A DNA stretch of 36,118 bases from Candidatus Fermentithermobacillaceae bacterium (lineage in GTDB: Bacteria > Bacillota > Sulfobacillia > Fermentithermobacillales > Fermentithermobacillaceae): the NCBI GenBank assembly GCA_018052455.1, contig JAGPNE010000003.1, positions 108,550 through 144,667 of the forward strand. The letters run 5' to 3'. The first letter of the stretch is position 1. Every line of letters begins with the position of its first letter. The translations under genes and the position numbers were made by a program. Under the pieces are notes generated by a model. That model did no database searches, had not been told where the DNA came from, and saw nothing but the letters and a program-made list of their open reading frames with translations. Shown here in pieces: positions 28,094 to 36,118 of this stretch.

Positions 28094-28117
28094 ACGACCG
28101 ACCCCTCCTTCCGAAGA

Positions 28118-28189
28118 GAGAATGCAAATTATCTTGCGGCCAAAGCAAAATATTCGGCATTGCCCGAGCAATTACCTTCTCGCATTCTC
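28118..28189. promoter_or_regulatory. Inverted pair, candidate enhancer for the ornithine operon
   Basis: GAGAATGC at 28118-28125 and its exact complement GCATTCTC at 28182-28189 are 64 bp apart centre to centre, in the gap between the divergent regulator and the ord promoter, 35 to 105 bp upstream of the -24 element. Additional GCAA/TTGC pairs lie between them. This may be the regulator's binding region; it is inferred only from position and symmetry. Confidence 0.35.
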
Positions 28190-28222
28190 GAGACGTCCCA
28201 GTCAGACTACATTTTACTAGAC

Positions 28223-28238
28223 TGGCACGAATGTTGCA
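28223..28238 (+). promoter_or_regulatory. Sigma-54 promoter of the ornithine degradation operon
   Basis: TGGCACGAATGTTGCA, a perfect match to TGGCACG-N4-TTGCA. GG at 28224-28225 and GC at 28236-28237 are separated by ten bases. Start of transcription is expected near 28249, leaving a leader of about 107 bases that holds a GGTAGG/CCTACC hairpin at 28304-28322. Confidence 0.9.
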
Positions 28239-28355
28239 TTACATAGTAGTTAGAAGGACAGATTGCAGGAGACTACCACTACGCAAGGAAAAGTAGGTAG
28301 CATGGTAGGTATGACGCCTACCGTATAAGAACTATCTGAAAGAGGCGATGCATTC

Positions 28356-29387
28356 GTGAGGAAAAACGTAAAGACCCTGATTTGGGGGTTTGGGGCCATG
28401 GGCAGCGGCATGGCATCAATGCTGCTCAGAAAAGAAGGCTATGAATTAGTATCAGTCATAGACACACACCCGCAAAAAGTAGGAAGAGATGTTGGAGAAC
28501 TCTTGGGCCAAGAATCCCTTGGCGTCAAAGTAACAGACAGTCGAATGGAGGCGTTCAGCACCGAGCCAGATATTGCTTTGATCGCTACTTCATCATTTGT
28601 TGAAGAAGTAGCTCCACAGATAGAGTTTGCACTACAAAACAATGCCAACGTGATTACCATTGCCGAAGAGATGGCATATCCGTGGATAGACTCTGAAGAA
28701 ATTGCCGAAAAGCTAGATGCCTTAGCGCATAGCCGTGGAAAGACTGTCTTGGGAACAGGTATAAACCCTGGTTTCGTGCTTGATACCCTCATAGTTTCTC
28801 TGTCTGGCGTGTGCAGAGAAGTAAACCACATCCATGGAAAACGGGTCAACGATCTTGCCCCCTTTGGACCAACAGTCATGAGCACACAGGGCGTCGGCAC
28901 GACTCCTTTGGAGTTCGAAAAGGGCATACAATCGGGTGACATTGTTGGACATATCGGTTTCAGGCAATCAATCATGTTGATCGGCAAAGCGCTCGGTTGG
29001 ACAATAGATAGCATCGTCGAAGAGAGAAAACCCATAATAACAAACGTAAGGCGCACCACGAAATACGTAGACGTCGCGCCAGGAAATGTTGCGGGTTGCA
29101 AGCACACGGCAAAAGCATACTCCTGTGGACGCGAACTGATATTTCTTGAGCACCCTCAACAGGTATGCCCTGAAGCGGAGGGAGTTAGGACCGGCGACTA
29201 TATTGTAATCGACGGAAACCCTCCTGTTGACTTGAAAATTGAGCCGGAAATTCCTGGAGGAACAGGAACAATGGCCATGGCTGTCAACATGATTCCACTG
29301 GTAATGGGCGCTCCTTCGGGACTCCTAACTATGATAGACCTACCCGTTCCCAGATCTATCTGCAATGTTAACAAGGGCAGCAAGTAA
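28356..29387 (+). CDS. ord: 2,4-diaminopentanoate dehydrogenase
   Basis: A 343-residue NAD(P)-dependent dehydrogenase that deaminates 2,4-diaminopentanoate to 2-amino-4-oxopentanoate. It is a dihydrodipicolinate-reductase-like protein with the nucleotide loop '[11 protein letters not shown]' at residues 10-20, then '[12 protein letters not shown]' in the middle and '[13 protein letters not shown]' near the end. The start is GTG 28356 with AGAGG about ten bases upstream; a nearby ATG at 28348 is out of frame and closes at once. First gene of the ornithine operon, preceded by a sigma-54 promoter. Confidence 0.93.
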   Translation: MRKNVKTLIWGFGAMGSGMASMLLRKEGYELVSVIDTHPQKVGRDVGELLGQESLGVKVTDSRMEAFSTEPDIALIATSSFVEEVAPQIEFALQNNANVITIAEEMAYPWIDSEEIAEKLDALAHSRGKTVLGTGINPGFVLDTLIVSLSGVCREVNHIHGKRVNDLAPFGPTVMSTQGVGTTPLEFEKGIQSGDIVGHIGFRQSIMLIGKALGWTIDSIVEERKPIITNVRRTTKYVDVAPGNVAGCKHTAKAYSCGRELIFLEHPQQVCPEAEGVRTGDYIVIDGNPPVDLKIEPEIPGGTGTMAMAVNMIPLVMGAPSGLLTMIDLPVPRSICNVNKGSK

Positions 29388-29425
29388 CATATTGGCAATC
29401 AAATCCATTCAGCGAGGTGTTATAA

Positions 29426-29731
29426 ATGACCAAGAAATGCACAGAAGGTGACTGGGTCGAAATTCACTACGTCGTCCTCGAGCCCGAAGAGCGCACAGGA
29501 GACATACCCGCGGACACCCAAAAAGTCCCCCTTGAGTGTTGGATAAAGGGCTGGGCAGAAGAGGAAGGGGCTCTGGGAGAAAGGGTAACCATAAGGACTC
29601 CGGCAGACCGTCATGTTGAAGGAACTTTGACTAGAATCAACCCCGAATACACCCACACATTCGGGCCATGTGCTTCCGAGCTCTCAGCAATTGGACAAGA
29701 ACTTAGAAGCACGCTGAAGGAGGGGAAATGA
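29426..29731 (+). CDS. ortA: 2-amino-4-oxopentanoate thiolase, small subunit OrtA
   Basis: A 101-residue protein from ATG 29426 with GCGAGGTG upstream. It has the small-subunit pattern 'GDWVEIHYVVLEPEERTG' at the start, 'PLECWIKGWAEE' in the middle and 'NPEYTHTFG' near the end. Together with OrtB it uses coenzyme A to cleave 2-amino-4-oxopentanoate to acetyl-CoA and alanine. The stop is one base from the ortB start, typical of paired subunits. Confidence 0.93.
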   Translation: MTKKCTEGDWVEIHYVVLEPEERTGDIPADTQKVPLECWIKGWAEEEGALGERVTIRTPADRHVEGTLTRINPEYTHTFGPCASELSAIGQELRSTLKEGK

Positions 29732-29732
29732 C

Positions 29733-31151
29733 GTGGCAAGAAACACATCTTACAACGCGGTAATGGAGCGCAGGGGAGAAATAATGTCAAAAGCCCTTGG
29801 ACTGGACTATGACGAGTTCGTAATATCTGACATAGCCTTCGATTACGAAGGAATGATGGCAAGAGCGGGTTATTCTCTGGAGAAAGTGAGAGAAATCCAA
29901 GCTGAGGCGGGAGTTGGAAATACACCATTATTGGAGCTTAGAAATATTACAGATCTCGTGAGAAAGACATCAAGAAAAGGGTATGGCGCTAGGATCTTCG
30001 TAAAAGACGAAGCCGCCAACCCATCCGGAAGCTTCAAAGACAGACGAGCCAGCGTTTCCATTTACCACGCGAAAAAACTGGGTTACCCGGGAGTTCTCGC
30101 TGCAACGAGCGGCAACTACGGGGCGGCAGTCGCGTCCCAGGCAGCAATGAAGAACCTGGGCTGCATTATTGTGCAAGAAGTCTTCGATTCTCGTCACGTA
30201 GGGCAGCCTGAGATCATAGAAAAATCAAGAAAATGCGAGGCGTACGGCGCAGAAGTCGTTCAGCTTACTGTTGGGCCTGAATTGTTTTACGTATCTTTAG
30301 TACTTCTTGAAGAAACCGGCTATTTCAATGCATCCTTGTACAGTCCTTTCGGGATATCAGGCGTAGAAACACTGGGATATGAACTCATAGAACAGGTTAG
30401 GTCAAGATACGGAAAAGATCCTGCGTATGTTGTAGTAACCCACGCAGGCGGCGGAAACGTGACTGGCACAGCTCGAGGCATGCTAAAGGCAGGCGCAAAA
30501 CACACAAAGACCATAGGTGCCAGCGTAGACCTTTCAGGCCTCCACATGGCGTCAGACAATGACTTCAACAAGAAATCTTTCACTACAGGACACACTGGAT
30601 TCGGTGTGCCCTTTGCCACATGGCCTGACAGGACTGACGTACCAAGAAACGCCGCAAGACCGCTTAGATACCTAGAGAGGTATGTAACGGTAACCCAAGG
30701 CGAAGTGTTCTATGTGACGGAATCTCTCGCCCAAGTTGAGGGTCTCGAAAGAGGTCCTGCTGGAAATACCTCCTTAGCTGCGGCTATCGCGTTGGCAAGA
30801 GAACTTCCTGAAGATGAAATCGTAGTAGTCCAAGAGACAGAATATACAGGCGCGGGAAAGCACCCTTGGGCACAATTGGACTTTGCGAAGCAAAACGGAA
30901 TTGAAGTGAGACGTGGCGATCCAAAAGAAAATGTGCCTGGGAAAACCATAGTTATCCCAGAAGACTTCTCTCAAATCACCGCAACCGAAATGGACCTTAA
31001 CAGGATGCGCAGGTCTTACATTAGAAACGCATTGGAAAAAAACAAGGTTCAAAGCGTCACAGAAAGAGATATCCAGTTTCTAGCAGAAGATACTAAAACA
31101 GACGCTGCTTTTGTCACATCCGTTATAACAGACTTGGGAGTGAGATCGTGA
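29733..31151 (+). CDS. ortB: 2-amino-4-oxopentanoate thiolase, PLP subunit OrtB
   Basis: A 472-residue PLP-binding subunit of threonine-synthase-like fold. The PLP lysine is K102 in 'NPSGSFKDRRAS'; 'AATSGNYGAAVA' and the Gly-rich phosphate loop 'THAGGGNVTG' are intact. The start is GTG 29733 after GGAGGGGAAATGAC. It forms the thiolase with OrtA, producing acetyl-CoA and alanine. The end overlaps the start of oraS, so the subunits are probably translationally coupled. Confidence 0.93.
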   Translation: MARNTSYNAVMERRGEIMSKALGLDYDEFVISDIAFDYEGMMARAGYSLEKVREIQAEAGVGNTPLLELRNITDLVRKTSRKGYGARIFVKDEAANPSGSFKDRRASVSIYHAKKLGYPGVLAATSGNYGAAVASQAAMKNLGCIIVQEVFDSRHVGQPEIIEKSRKCEAYGAEVVQLTVGPELFYVSLVLLEETGYFNASLYSPFGISGVETLGYELIEQVRSRYGKDPAYVVVTHAGGGNVTGTARGMLKAGAKHTKTIGASVDLSGLHMASDNDFNKKSFTTGHTGFGVPFATWPDRTDVPRNAARPLRYLERYVTVTQGEVFYVTESLAQVEGLERGPAGNTSLAAAIALARELPEDEIVVVQETEYTGAGKHPWAQLDFAKQNGIEVRRGDPKENVPGKTIVIPEDFSQITATEMDLNRMRRSYIRNALEKNKVQSVTERDIQFLAEDTKTDAAFVTSVITDLGVRS

Positions 31152-31513
31152 TGCAAAGACATAGCGACTTCGATAAGCGTAGAGAGCATCTAGCTCCATT
31201 GACAGACGGAGAACTCAAGGAAAGATTCTGGGAATTGGCCCGAGAGATAGTAGAACCCTTGTATGATCTGGCCTACAACCACACTTCACCTTCGATAGAA
31301 AGATCGGTCCTTCTTAGAATGGGCTTTTCCAGCCTAGAGGCTCAAGGGATTGTATCCGCAGCCGAAAAAAGACGCCTTCTCGGAAAAGGAGCAGGTAATC
31401 TGGTGCTAAAATACGCAGACCTCAAGAAAATGGATTACATCTCAGCAGGAAAGCAACTTGCCGAAAACCAGGGCTGGGATGAACTTCAACAAACGTTGGG
31501 AGGCAACGATTGA
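31148..31513 (+). CDS. oraS: D-ornithine 4,5-aminomutase, S subunit
   Basis: A 121-residue small subunit of the B12- and PLP-dependent aminomutase that turns D-ornithine into 2,4-diaminopentanoate. It shows 'KRREHLAPLTDGELKERFWELA' in two halves and 'SIERSVLLRMGFSSLEAQGIV'. The start is GTG 31148, overlapping the ortB stop; ATG 31151 (TGATG overlap) is equally possible and shortens it by one residue. It is followed by oraE with a four-base overlap. Confidence 0.94.
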   Translation: MMQRHSDFDKRREHLAPLTDGELKERFWELAREIVEPLYDLAYNHTSPSIERSVLLRMGFSSLEAQGIVSAAEKRRLLGKGAGNLVLKYADLKKMDYISAGKQLAENQGWDELQQTLGGND

Positions 31514-33765
31514 TCATGCAAAAAAACGGAAACATATCTAACCATAAGGATTGCGGTCTAGATCCCAACGAAAAACTCGACGTAAGAGAGATCCTCAAAG
31601 ACCTTGATAAATACAGGCCTAGGCGTTCAGGCTGGACCTGGCGAAAAGCTGAACCCGGCCAGAAACTTGGGCCCTTTGAATACAAACAGACTTCAGCTCC
31701 GCTCAGCCGCTGCTTGCCTCTGCCCGCAGCCAAATACTTTGGCGGAGTGGATCCGCAACCCGATTGCGTGATAACTACGGAGATAGCATCCGGCCGTTTT
31801 GAGGACGACTTGCGCCGCATGCGCATGGCGGCATGGCACGGTGCAGATCATATTATGGTTATTCGCACTACGGGGCAAAGCCACATAGATGGCCTCTTGG
31901 AGGGAACCCCTGAAGGAGTAGGCGGAATTCCTGTTACAAGAAAGCAGGTAAGAGCCAGCCGTAAGGCTCTAGACTTAATAGAAGATGAAGTAGGCAGACC
32001 AATTAACTTCCATTCGTATATATCTGGCGTAGCGGGTCCAGAGATAGCTGTTATGTTTGCTGAAGAAGGAGTAAACGGCGCTCACCAAGATCCGCAGTAC
32101 AATGTGCTTTACAGGAATATCAACATGCAAAGATCCTTTGTAGACGCGGCGGTAGCAAAGAGGATCATGGCTTCGTGTGGTATGCTTCAGATCGACGGAG
32201 CGCATAACGCAAACGCAACGGCAAGAGAGGCTTGGAAGGTCATGCCAGAGCTCTTGGTGCAGCATGCGATAAACTGCGCCTTTTCGGAGATGGTAGGGAT
32301 GCAGAAGGAGAACATTGCCCTCTCGTCGGTTCCTCCAACAGCGCCTCCAGCACCTGCTTTGTCGTATGACCTTCCCTATGCTGTATGCCTAAGGTGGCTC
32401 TTTTCAGACTACAAGGTGAGGGCGCAGCAAAACACGAGGTACATTGAATCTGATTCCAGGGAAGCTACTGTGACTCACGTCCTAAACCTGCTTGTGTCAC
32501 GCCTCACTTCGGCAGATGTCCAAAGCACCATCACTCCCGACGAAGGCAGGAATGTACCGTGGCATTACAATAACGTGGCGGCTGTAGAAACTGCGAAGCA
32601 AGCGCTTGTGGGAATGGACGGCCTCAAAGACTTGCTGGAGTTCAAAAAGGACGGACCTCTTCCCAAACAGGTCAGGGAAATCGCAGAAAGAGCAGTCCTT
32701 TTCCTAGAGGAAATAAAGGAAAAGGGCTACTTCAACGCAGTACACGAAGGTTTTTTCGTCGATTCAGGTCTGTATCCTGAAAGAAACGGCGACGGTATTT
32801 CAAGAGATCCCAATAGTGGTATTGCAGCAGGGAGTATAGTTGAAAGAGATAAGGATTACATGGCACCTGTATGTGAGCACTTTGGGTACAACAACTTGCC
32901 GGACGGGATTTCGAAGCCCTGTGATCTAATATCAGGTTGCACATTTTGCGATGGGAACAAGATCGTATATATAGACGAACTAGACCCCGAAGATAACGTC
33001 GAAGTGAGATTGAAGAAGGCGGAGCAACATCTGCCCGAGAACATGATAATGCCAGAAGTCCAATGGAAAGGCGACGGGTATATAACTCTTACCATGTTTC
33101 TTCCCGAGAAAGAGGAGATTGCGGAATATGCTTCTCTGGAGATAGCAAAAAGACTGGGACTTCTTGAACCCGAGGTTATCCATAAGAGAATCATACATCC
33201 ATCAGAGGGCACCCTCATTGAGCTCAAAGGAGTAGTTCCTTTCGCTATAGACAGAAGCAACTTGGAAATACCTGAAAAACCCAAGCTTCTATCTGAAGAT
33301 GAAATAAGAGACTACATCGCAAGAAACCCCATGAAGGTAGTATGCGGGACAGTAGGCGAAGACGAACACTCGGTAGGCATGCGAGAGATCATAGACATAA
33401 AACACGGTGGAATCGAAGGCTTTGGAATAAAAGCAGTTTACCTAGGTACATCGGTTCCAGTTGAAAAAATGGTCGATGCGGCCATTGAAGAAGACGCCGA
33501 CGCTATCTTGATCTCAACCATAATCAGCCACGCAGATGTCCACAGGAAAAACATGGAGAGGCTGGCTCAGATCTGTCAAGAAAAGGGCGTAAGAAACAAG
33601 TTTATCCTCGTCGCAGGTGGTACTCAAGTTACAAACGACCTTGCTCTAGAGGCAGGCCTAGATGCAGGATTTGGGCGCGGAACTAAGGGTATTCATGTAG
33701 CTTCATTCCTAGTAGAAAAAAGAAGGGAACTAAGCTCAGACCGAGATGAAAAGGGGCCACGCTAG
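31510..33765 (+). CDS. oraE: D-ornithine 4,5-aminomutase, E subunit (adenosylcobalamin and PLP binding)
   Basis: A 751-residue large subunit. The N-terminal two thirds form the TIM-barrel; the C-terminal Rossmann-like domain binds cobalamin through DxHxxG (D618, H620, G623 in 'DEHSVG'). K631 in 'DIKHGG' corresponds to the lysine that holds PLP in the Clostridium sticklandii enzyme (K629), and H620 to its cobalt ligand H618. The TTG at 31510 has GGGAGG six bases upstream; ATG 31516 would shorten it by two residues and bring the numbering into register with that enzyme. It overlaps oraS by four bases and abuts the mutL-like gene with no gap. Confidence 0.96.
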   Translation: MIMQKNGNISNHKDCGLDPNEKLDVREILKDLDKYRPRRSGWTWRKAEPGQKLGPFEYKQTSAPLSRCLPLPAAKYFGGVDPQPDCVITTEIASGRFEDDLRRMRMAAWHGADHIMVIRTTGQSHIDGLLEGTPEGVGGIPVTRKQVRASRKALDLIEDEVGRPINFHSYISGVAGPEIAVMFAEEGVNGAHQDPQYNVLYRNINMQRSFVDAAVAKRIMASCGMLQIDGAHNANATAREAWKVMPELLVQHAINCAFSEMVGMQKENIALSSVPPTAPPAPALSYDLPYAVCLRWLFSDYKVRAQQNTRYIESDSREATVTHVLNLLVSRLTSADVQSTITPDEGRNVPWHYNNVAAVETAKQALVGMDGLKDLLEFKKDGPLPKQVREIAERAVLFLEEIKEKGYFNAVHEGFFVDSGLYPERNGDGISRDPNSGIAAGSIVERDKDYMAPVCEHFGYNNLPDGISKPCDLISGCTFCDGNKIVYIDELDPEDNVEVRLKKAEQHLPENMIMPEVQWKGDGYITLTMFLPEKEEIAEYASLEIAKRLGLLEPEVIHKRIIHPSEGTLIELKGVVPFAIDRSNLEIPEKPKLLSEDEIRDYIARNPMKVVCGTVGEDEHSVGMREIIDIKHGGIEGFGIKAVYLGTSVPVEKMVDAAIEEDADAILISTIISHADVHRKNMERLAQICQEKGVRNKFILVAGGTQVTNDLALEAGLDAGFGRGTKGIHVASFLVEKRRELSSDRDEKGPR

Positions 33766-35118
33766 ATGAAAATTGATGTCTTGATAGCCGAAATAGGCAG
33801 CACTACCACGGTTGTGAATGCGTTCAATCTTGCACAAGGAGGCGCGCGCTTCCTCGGACAGGGATTGTCCTGCACAATGACGGACCCTGGAGACGTCACC
33901 GTAGCACTACGGGCAGCTATAGATGACCTCTCGTCTAACCTGGGCGTCGATGGCATAAAATGGAGTTCAATGATGGCAACATCGAGCGCCGCCGGAGGGC
34001 TTTCTATGACGGTACATGGTCTAGTCTATGACATGACTGTGAAAGCAGCCAAGGAAGCTGCCCTTGGCGCAGGAGCGGTACTAAAGATGGTAACTGCTGG
34101 CGAAATGACGCCGTCAGACATAGAGGAGCTTAATCTAATCCGTCCGAAAATCATAATGCTTGCAGGTGGAGTAGACTATGGCGAAAAACAAACCGCCATC
34201 AAGAACGCTCAAATGATAGCCGAATCAGGACTTAAGACACCTGTCATATACGCCGGGAATATCACAGCTCGACGCGAAGTGGGAAAGATATTGACTGAAG
34301 CAGGCATAAAAACTTACATTGTCGATAACGTATATCCGCGAGTTGACGAACTCTCTGTAGAACCTGCGCGAAGAGTAATTCAACAGGTATTTGAGGAGCA
34401 CATAGTTACGGCCCCCGGTATGGACCGAATCCGTACAATGGTAGATGGACCAATATTACCTACCCCTGGAGCCGTAATGGAAGCTGCTCAGCTTCTGTGG
34501 AGCACATTGGGGGATCTTTGTGTCGTCGATGTAGGAGGTGCGACTACCGACGTGCACTCGGTTGCAAAAGGAAGCCCTGAGATACAAGCCATACTTGAGA
34601 GTCCTGAACCCTTCGCCAAAAGGACTGTAGAAGGGGATCTTGGGATCCATGTTAACGCAAAACACCTCGCCAACCTCGCCAAAGACAGGATCGACATTGA
34701 CTTAGGATTTGATTCGGAAGCGGTGTTGGATCATCTTGAAGTCATACCTAGAGAGGATAAACAGGTAAGGCTGGTATCATACCTAAGAGATCTCGCTTGC
34801 AAGGTGGCTTTTAGACGCCACGTAGGAGTCATCAAATACCTATATGGACCCCAAGGTAGGATAATGGTCGCGTCAGGAAAGGATCTTTCGAGTGTAAGGA
34901 CTATAATCGGTACAGGAGGACCCCTGACACAATTGCCAGGCGGGAAACAAGCCCTAAAAGAACTGGTAGGACAGGGAAATGGCCGGGAACTGTATCCTAA
35001 AGCTGCGAAGGTCCTTCTGGATAGAGACTATATCATGGCATCTTGCGGCATCTTGAGCAAACGTTATCCCGATGGGGCCACAGATTTGTTGATTAGCAGT
35101 TTTGGGGAGGAACGATAG
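33766..35118 (+). CDS. GlmL/MutL family ASKHA ATPase, probable aminomutase-reactivating protein
   Basis: A 450-residue actin/Hsp70-fold protein of the MutL/GlmL family. The first phosphate loop is 'IAEIGSTTTVVNAF' near the N terminus, the second is 'VVDVGGATTDVHSVAKG' around residues 249-265, and 'IGTGGPLTQLPGG' (about 383-395) forms the adenosine motif. Family members sit beside B12-dependent carbon-skeleton or amino mutases and are thought to exchange damaged cobalamin, as ATPase reactivases do. The ATG directly follows the oraE stop. A similar gene accompanies oraE in known ornithine clusters. It is the last gene of this operon. Confidence 0.88.
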   Translation: MKIDVLIAEIGSTTTVVNAFNLAQGGARFLGQGLSCTMTDPGDVTVALRAAIDDLSSNLGVDGIKWSSMMATSSAAGGLSMTVHGLVYDMTVKAAKEAALGAGAVLKMVTAGEMTPSDIEELNLIRPKIIMLAGGVDYGEKQTAIKNAQMIAESGLKTPVIYAGNITARREVGKILTEAGIKTYIVDNVYPRVDELSVEPARRVIQQVFEEHIVTAPGMDRIRTMVDGPILPTPGAVMEAAQLLWSTLGDLCVVDVGGATTDVHSVAKGSPEIQAILESPEPFAKRTVEGDLGIHVNAKHLANLAKDRIDIDLGFDSEAVLDHLEVIPREDKQVRLVSYLRDLACKVAFRRHVGVIKYLYGPQGRIMVASGKDLSSVRTIIGTGGPLTQLPGGKQALKELVGQGNGRELYPKAAKVLLDRDYIMASCGILSKRYPDGATDLLISSFGEER

Positions 35119-35225
35119 CCCTTATGGGTTGGTTTTTGTCTAGAAAGGTTTAATACTTGCAGAAATCAGACTTTGTCTATCACAACCTTGACGAGGCACC
35201 GGGTTTACAATCTAACATCTATAAG

Positions 35226-35267
35226 CGTCTACTAGCAATGGTAACAATATACCATTGCTAGTAGACG
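35226..35267. terminator. Perfect 18-bp hairpin after the ornithine operon
   Basis: CGTCTACTAGCAATGGTA (35226-35243), six-base loop ACAATA, then the exact complement (35250-35267). It sits between the converging mutL-like and murI genes. There is no T run on either side, so it may work through stem stability, protect transcript ends or be a leftover of another element. Confidence 0.55.
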
Positions 35268-35315
35268 GCCGTGCTCACAACCTGTTTTCAAAGTACCTCC
35301 CCATATTCCTGGGGA

Positions 35316-36118
35316 TTAGAGCACCACGTGCTGTACTGTATAATCACCCGCACCCAGAATCAAGTCAACGCTTTTGGCAAAAGAACTAGGGTCGCCCGAA
35401 CAGAAGAACCTGTACTCAGGGTTGGTCCCGGGAATTGCCAATAGCCCATTTTCTTGTAACATTTCTTTCATTACTCTCACAGTCTGAATGGCAGGGTCGA
35501 CAAGGATGACTTCTGGTAGTTCCTTCTTGATGTATTCGGAAAGCATAGGAAAATGGGTGCAGCCCAAAATCAACACGTCAACCGGGGAATTATGGAATAC
35601 CTGCATATACCTTGCGGCAGCATCTTCGATGGCGCTTTGGTCTTTCAGTCCCGATTCTACCAGGGTAACAAAATCAGGGCAAGCCTGCTTTACCAATGAC
35701 GCTACGTAACCTAGACCAGCAAGTTCTTTATCGTACACTCCGCTGGTAACGGTTCCTTGAGTGGCTATGAGGCCTACTTTCCCCTCGGCGCCTGCTTCTG
35801 CGAATGCGCTCTCGGCTCCTGGTCTAATGACACCTACTACCGGTCCAGGAAAACTCTCTTGGACTGCCTCAAGAGCTGCGGCCGTAGCAGTGTTACACGC
35901 GATTATGATTGCTTTTGCTCCTTCGCTTCTTAGGAACTCGGCTATTTGAACCGAAAACTCGCGTACCTGGGACTGAGGCCTAGGACCATAAGGGACCCTT
36001 CCTGTGTCTCCGAAATAAAGGATGTTCTCGTCTGGCAGAAGTGTTCTGATTTGCCGTACGACAGTAAGTCCACCCGCTCCTGAATCGAAAACGCCAATGG
36101 GAGCATTGCAGGCAAGGC
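35316..36118 (-). CDS. murI: Glutamate racemase (N terminus beyond the window)
   Basis: The frame is open from the stop at 35316 to the window edge, about 266 codons, so only the first few residues are missing. It supplies D-glutamate for peptidoglycan. The visible N terminus is 'APIGVFDSGAGGLTV', followed by 'YFGDTGRVPYG', the first catalytic cysteine in 'ACNTATA', the second in 'LGCTHFP' and the 'VDPA' segment near the C terminus. It converges on the ornithine operon and is not part of it. Ornithine racemase, needed by the pathway, is a different (alanine-racemase-like) family. Confidence 0.95.
   Translation of the reverse strand, partial: LACNAPIGVFDSGAGGLTVVRQIRTLLPDENILYFGDTGRVPYGPRPQSQVREFSVQIAEFLRSEGAKAIIIACNTATAAALEAVQESFPGPVVGVIRPGAESAFAEAGAEGKVGLIATQGTVTSGVYDKELAGLGYVASLVKQACPDFVTLVESGLKDQSAIEDAAARYMQVFHNSPVDVLILGCTHFPMLSEYIKKELPEVILVDPAIQTVRVMKEMLQENGLLAIPGTNPEYRFFCSGDPSSFAKSVDLILGAGDYTVQHVVL

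Noticed and set aside
28439..29107. A 222-codon minus-strand frame
   Set aside because: It is antisense to ord, which is a clearly conserved enzyme.
35316..35738. A separate 140-residue gene starting at an internal ATG
   Set aside because: The same frame stays open to the window edge and encodes the N-terminal half of glutamate racemase, so it is the 3' part of murI.

Overview
The window looks like a chromosomal segment of an anaerobic, spore-forming, amino-acid-fermenting member of the Bacillota (clostridial grade). The evidence is a ytfI-ytfJ sporulation pair at the left edge, strong AGGAGG ribosome sites, the tig-clpP-clpX-lon order typical of Firmicutes, a T-box riboswitch, two sigma-54 activators of the enhancer-binding type, and a B12-dependent ornithine fermentation operon. 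I see no phage, insertion sequence, integrase or CRISPR array, and I cannot name a genus.

Layout. 1-1379 (minus): partial ytfJ/gerW and ytfI. 1641-4595 (plus): a HAD phosphatase with a Cys-bearing insertion, then a prolyl oligopeptidase. 4714-12063 (minus): a D-Ala-D-Ala-ligase-type ATP-grasp enzyme, lon, clpX, clpP and trigger factor with a long acidic tail. 12312-12912 (minus): seven tRNA genes (Gly, Arg, His, Arg, Gln, Lys, Leu in order of transcription). 13085-15376 (plus): a GH42 beta-galactosidase. 15444-17213 (minus): a membrane-anchored SDH-type Clp-fold serine protease and a DUF169 protein. 17441-20328 (plus): a tightly packed four-gene membrane cassette of unknown function. 20440-23092 (plus): a tryptophan T-box leader, a TrpB2-type tryptophan synthase beta chain and a SerK-like ParB/Srx-fold kinase. 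23192-26627: tyrosine phenol-lyase (minus) and a divergent TyrR-like regulator (plus). 26645-28093 (minus): a PAS-type sigma-54 activator. 28356-35118 (plus): ord-ortA-ortB-oraS-oraE-mutL, oxidative ornithine degradation. 35316-36118 (minus): glutamate racemase, cut by the window edge.

Three pieces of regulatory and metabolic logic stand out. (1) The T-box has a UGG (Trp) specifier and a UGGC acceptor bulge matching a G73 tRNA. It controls trpB2 plus a putative free-serine kinase, and because TrpB2 enzymes are known to use O-phosphoserine, the pair could be a self-contained serine + indole to tryptophan salvage operon. (2) tpl has a textbook sigma-54 promoter (CGGCACG-N4-TTGCA). The divergent TyrR-like protein keeps the GAFTGA loop needed to contact sigma-54, which E. 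coli TyrR lacks, and two TGTAAA-type palindromes lie exactly 50 bp apart between the genes. (3) The ornithine operon has its own perfect sigma-54 promoter (TGGCACG-N4-TTGCA) next to a divergent PAS-AAA+-Fis activator.

A family of dispersed palindromes (core GGGGACGGTTCTC.TGCTT) occurs four times between 16.3 and 23.2 kb, always between genes. The best candidate for an undescribed system is the four-gene cassette at 17.4-20.3 kb. The most testable new biochemical idea is the trpB2-serK pair.
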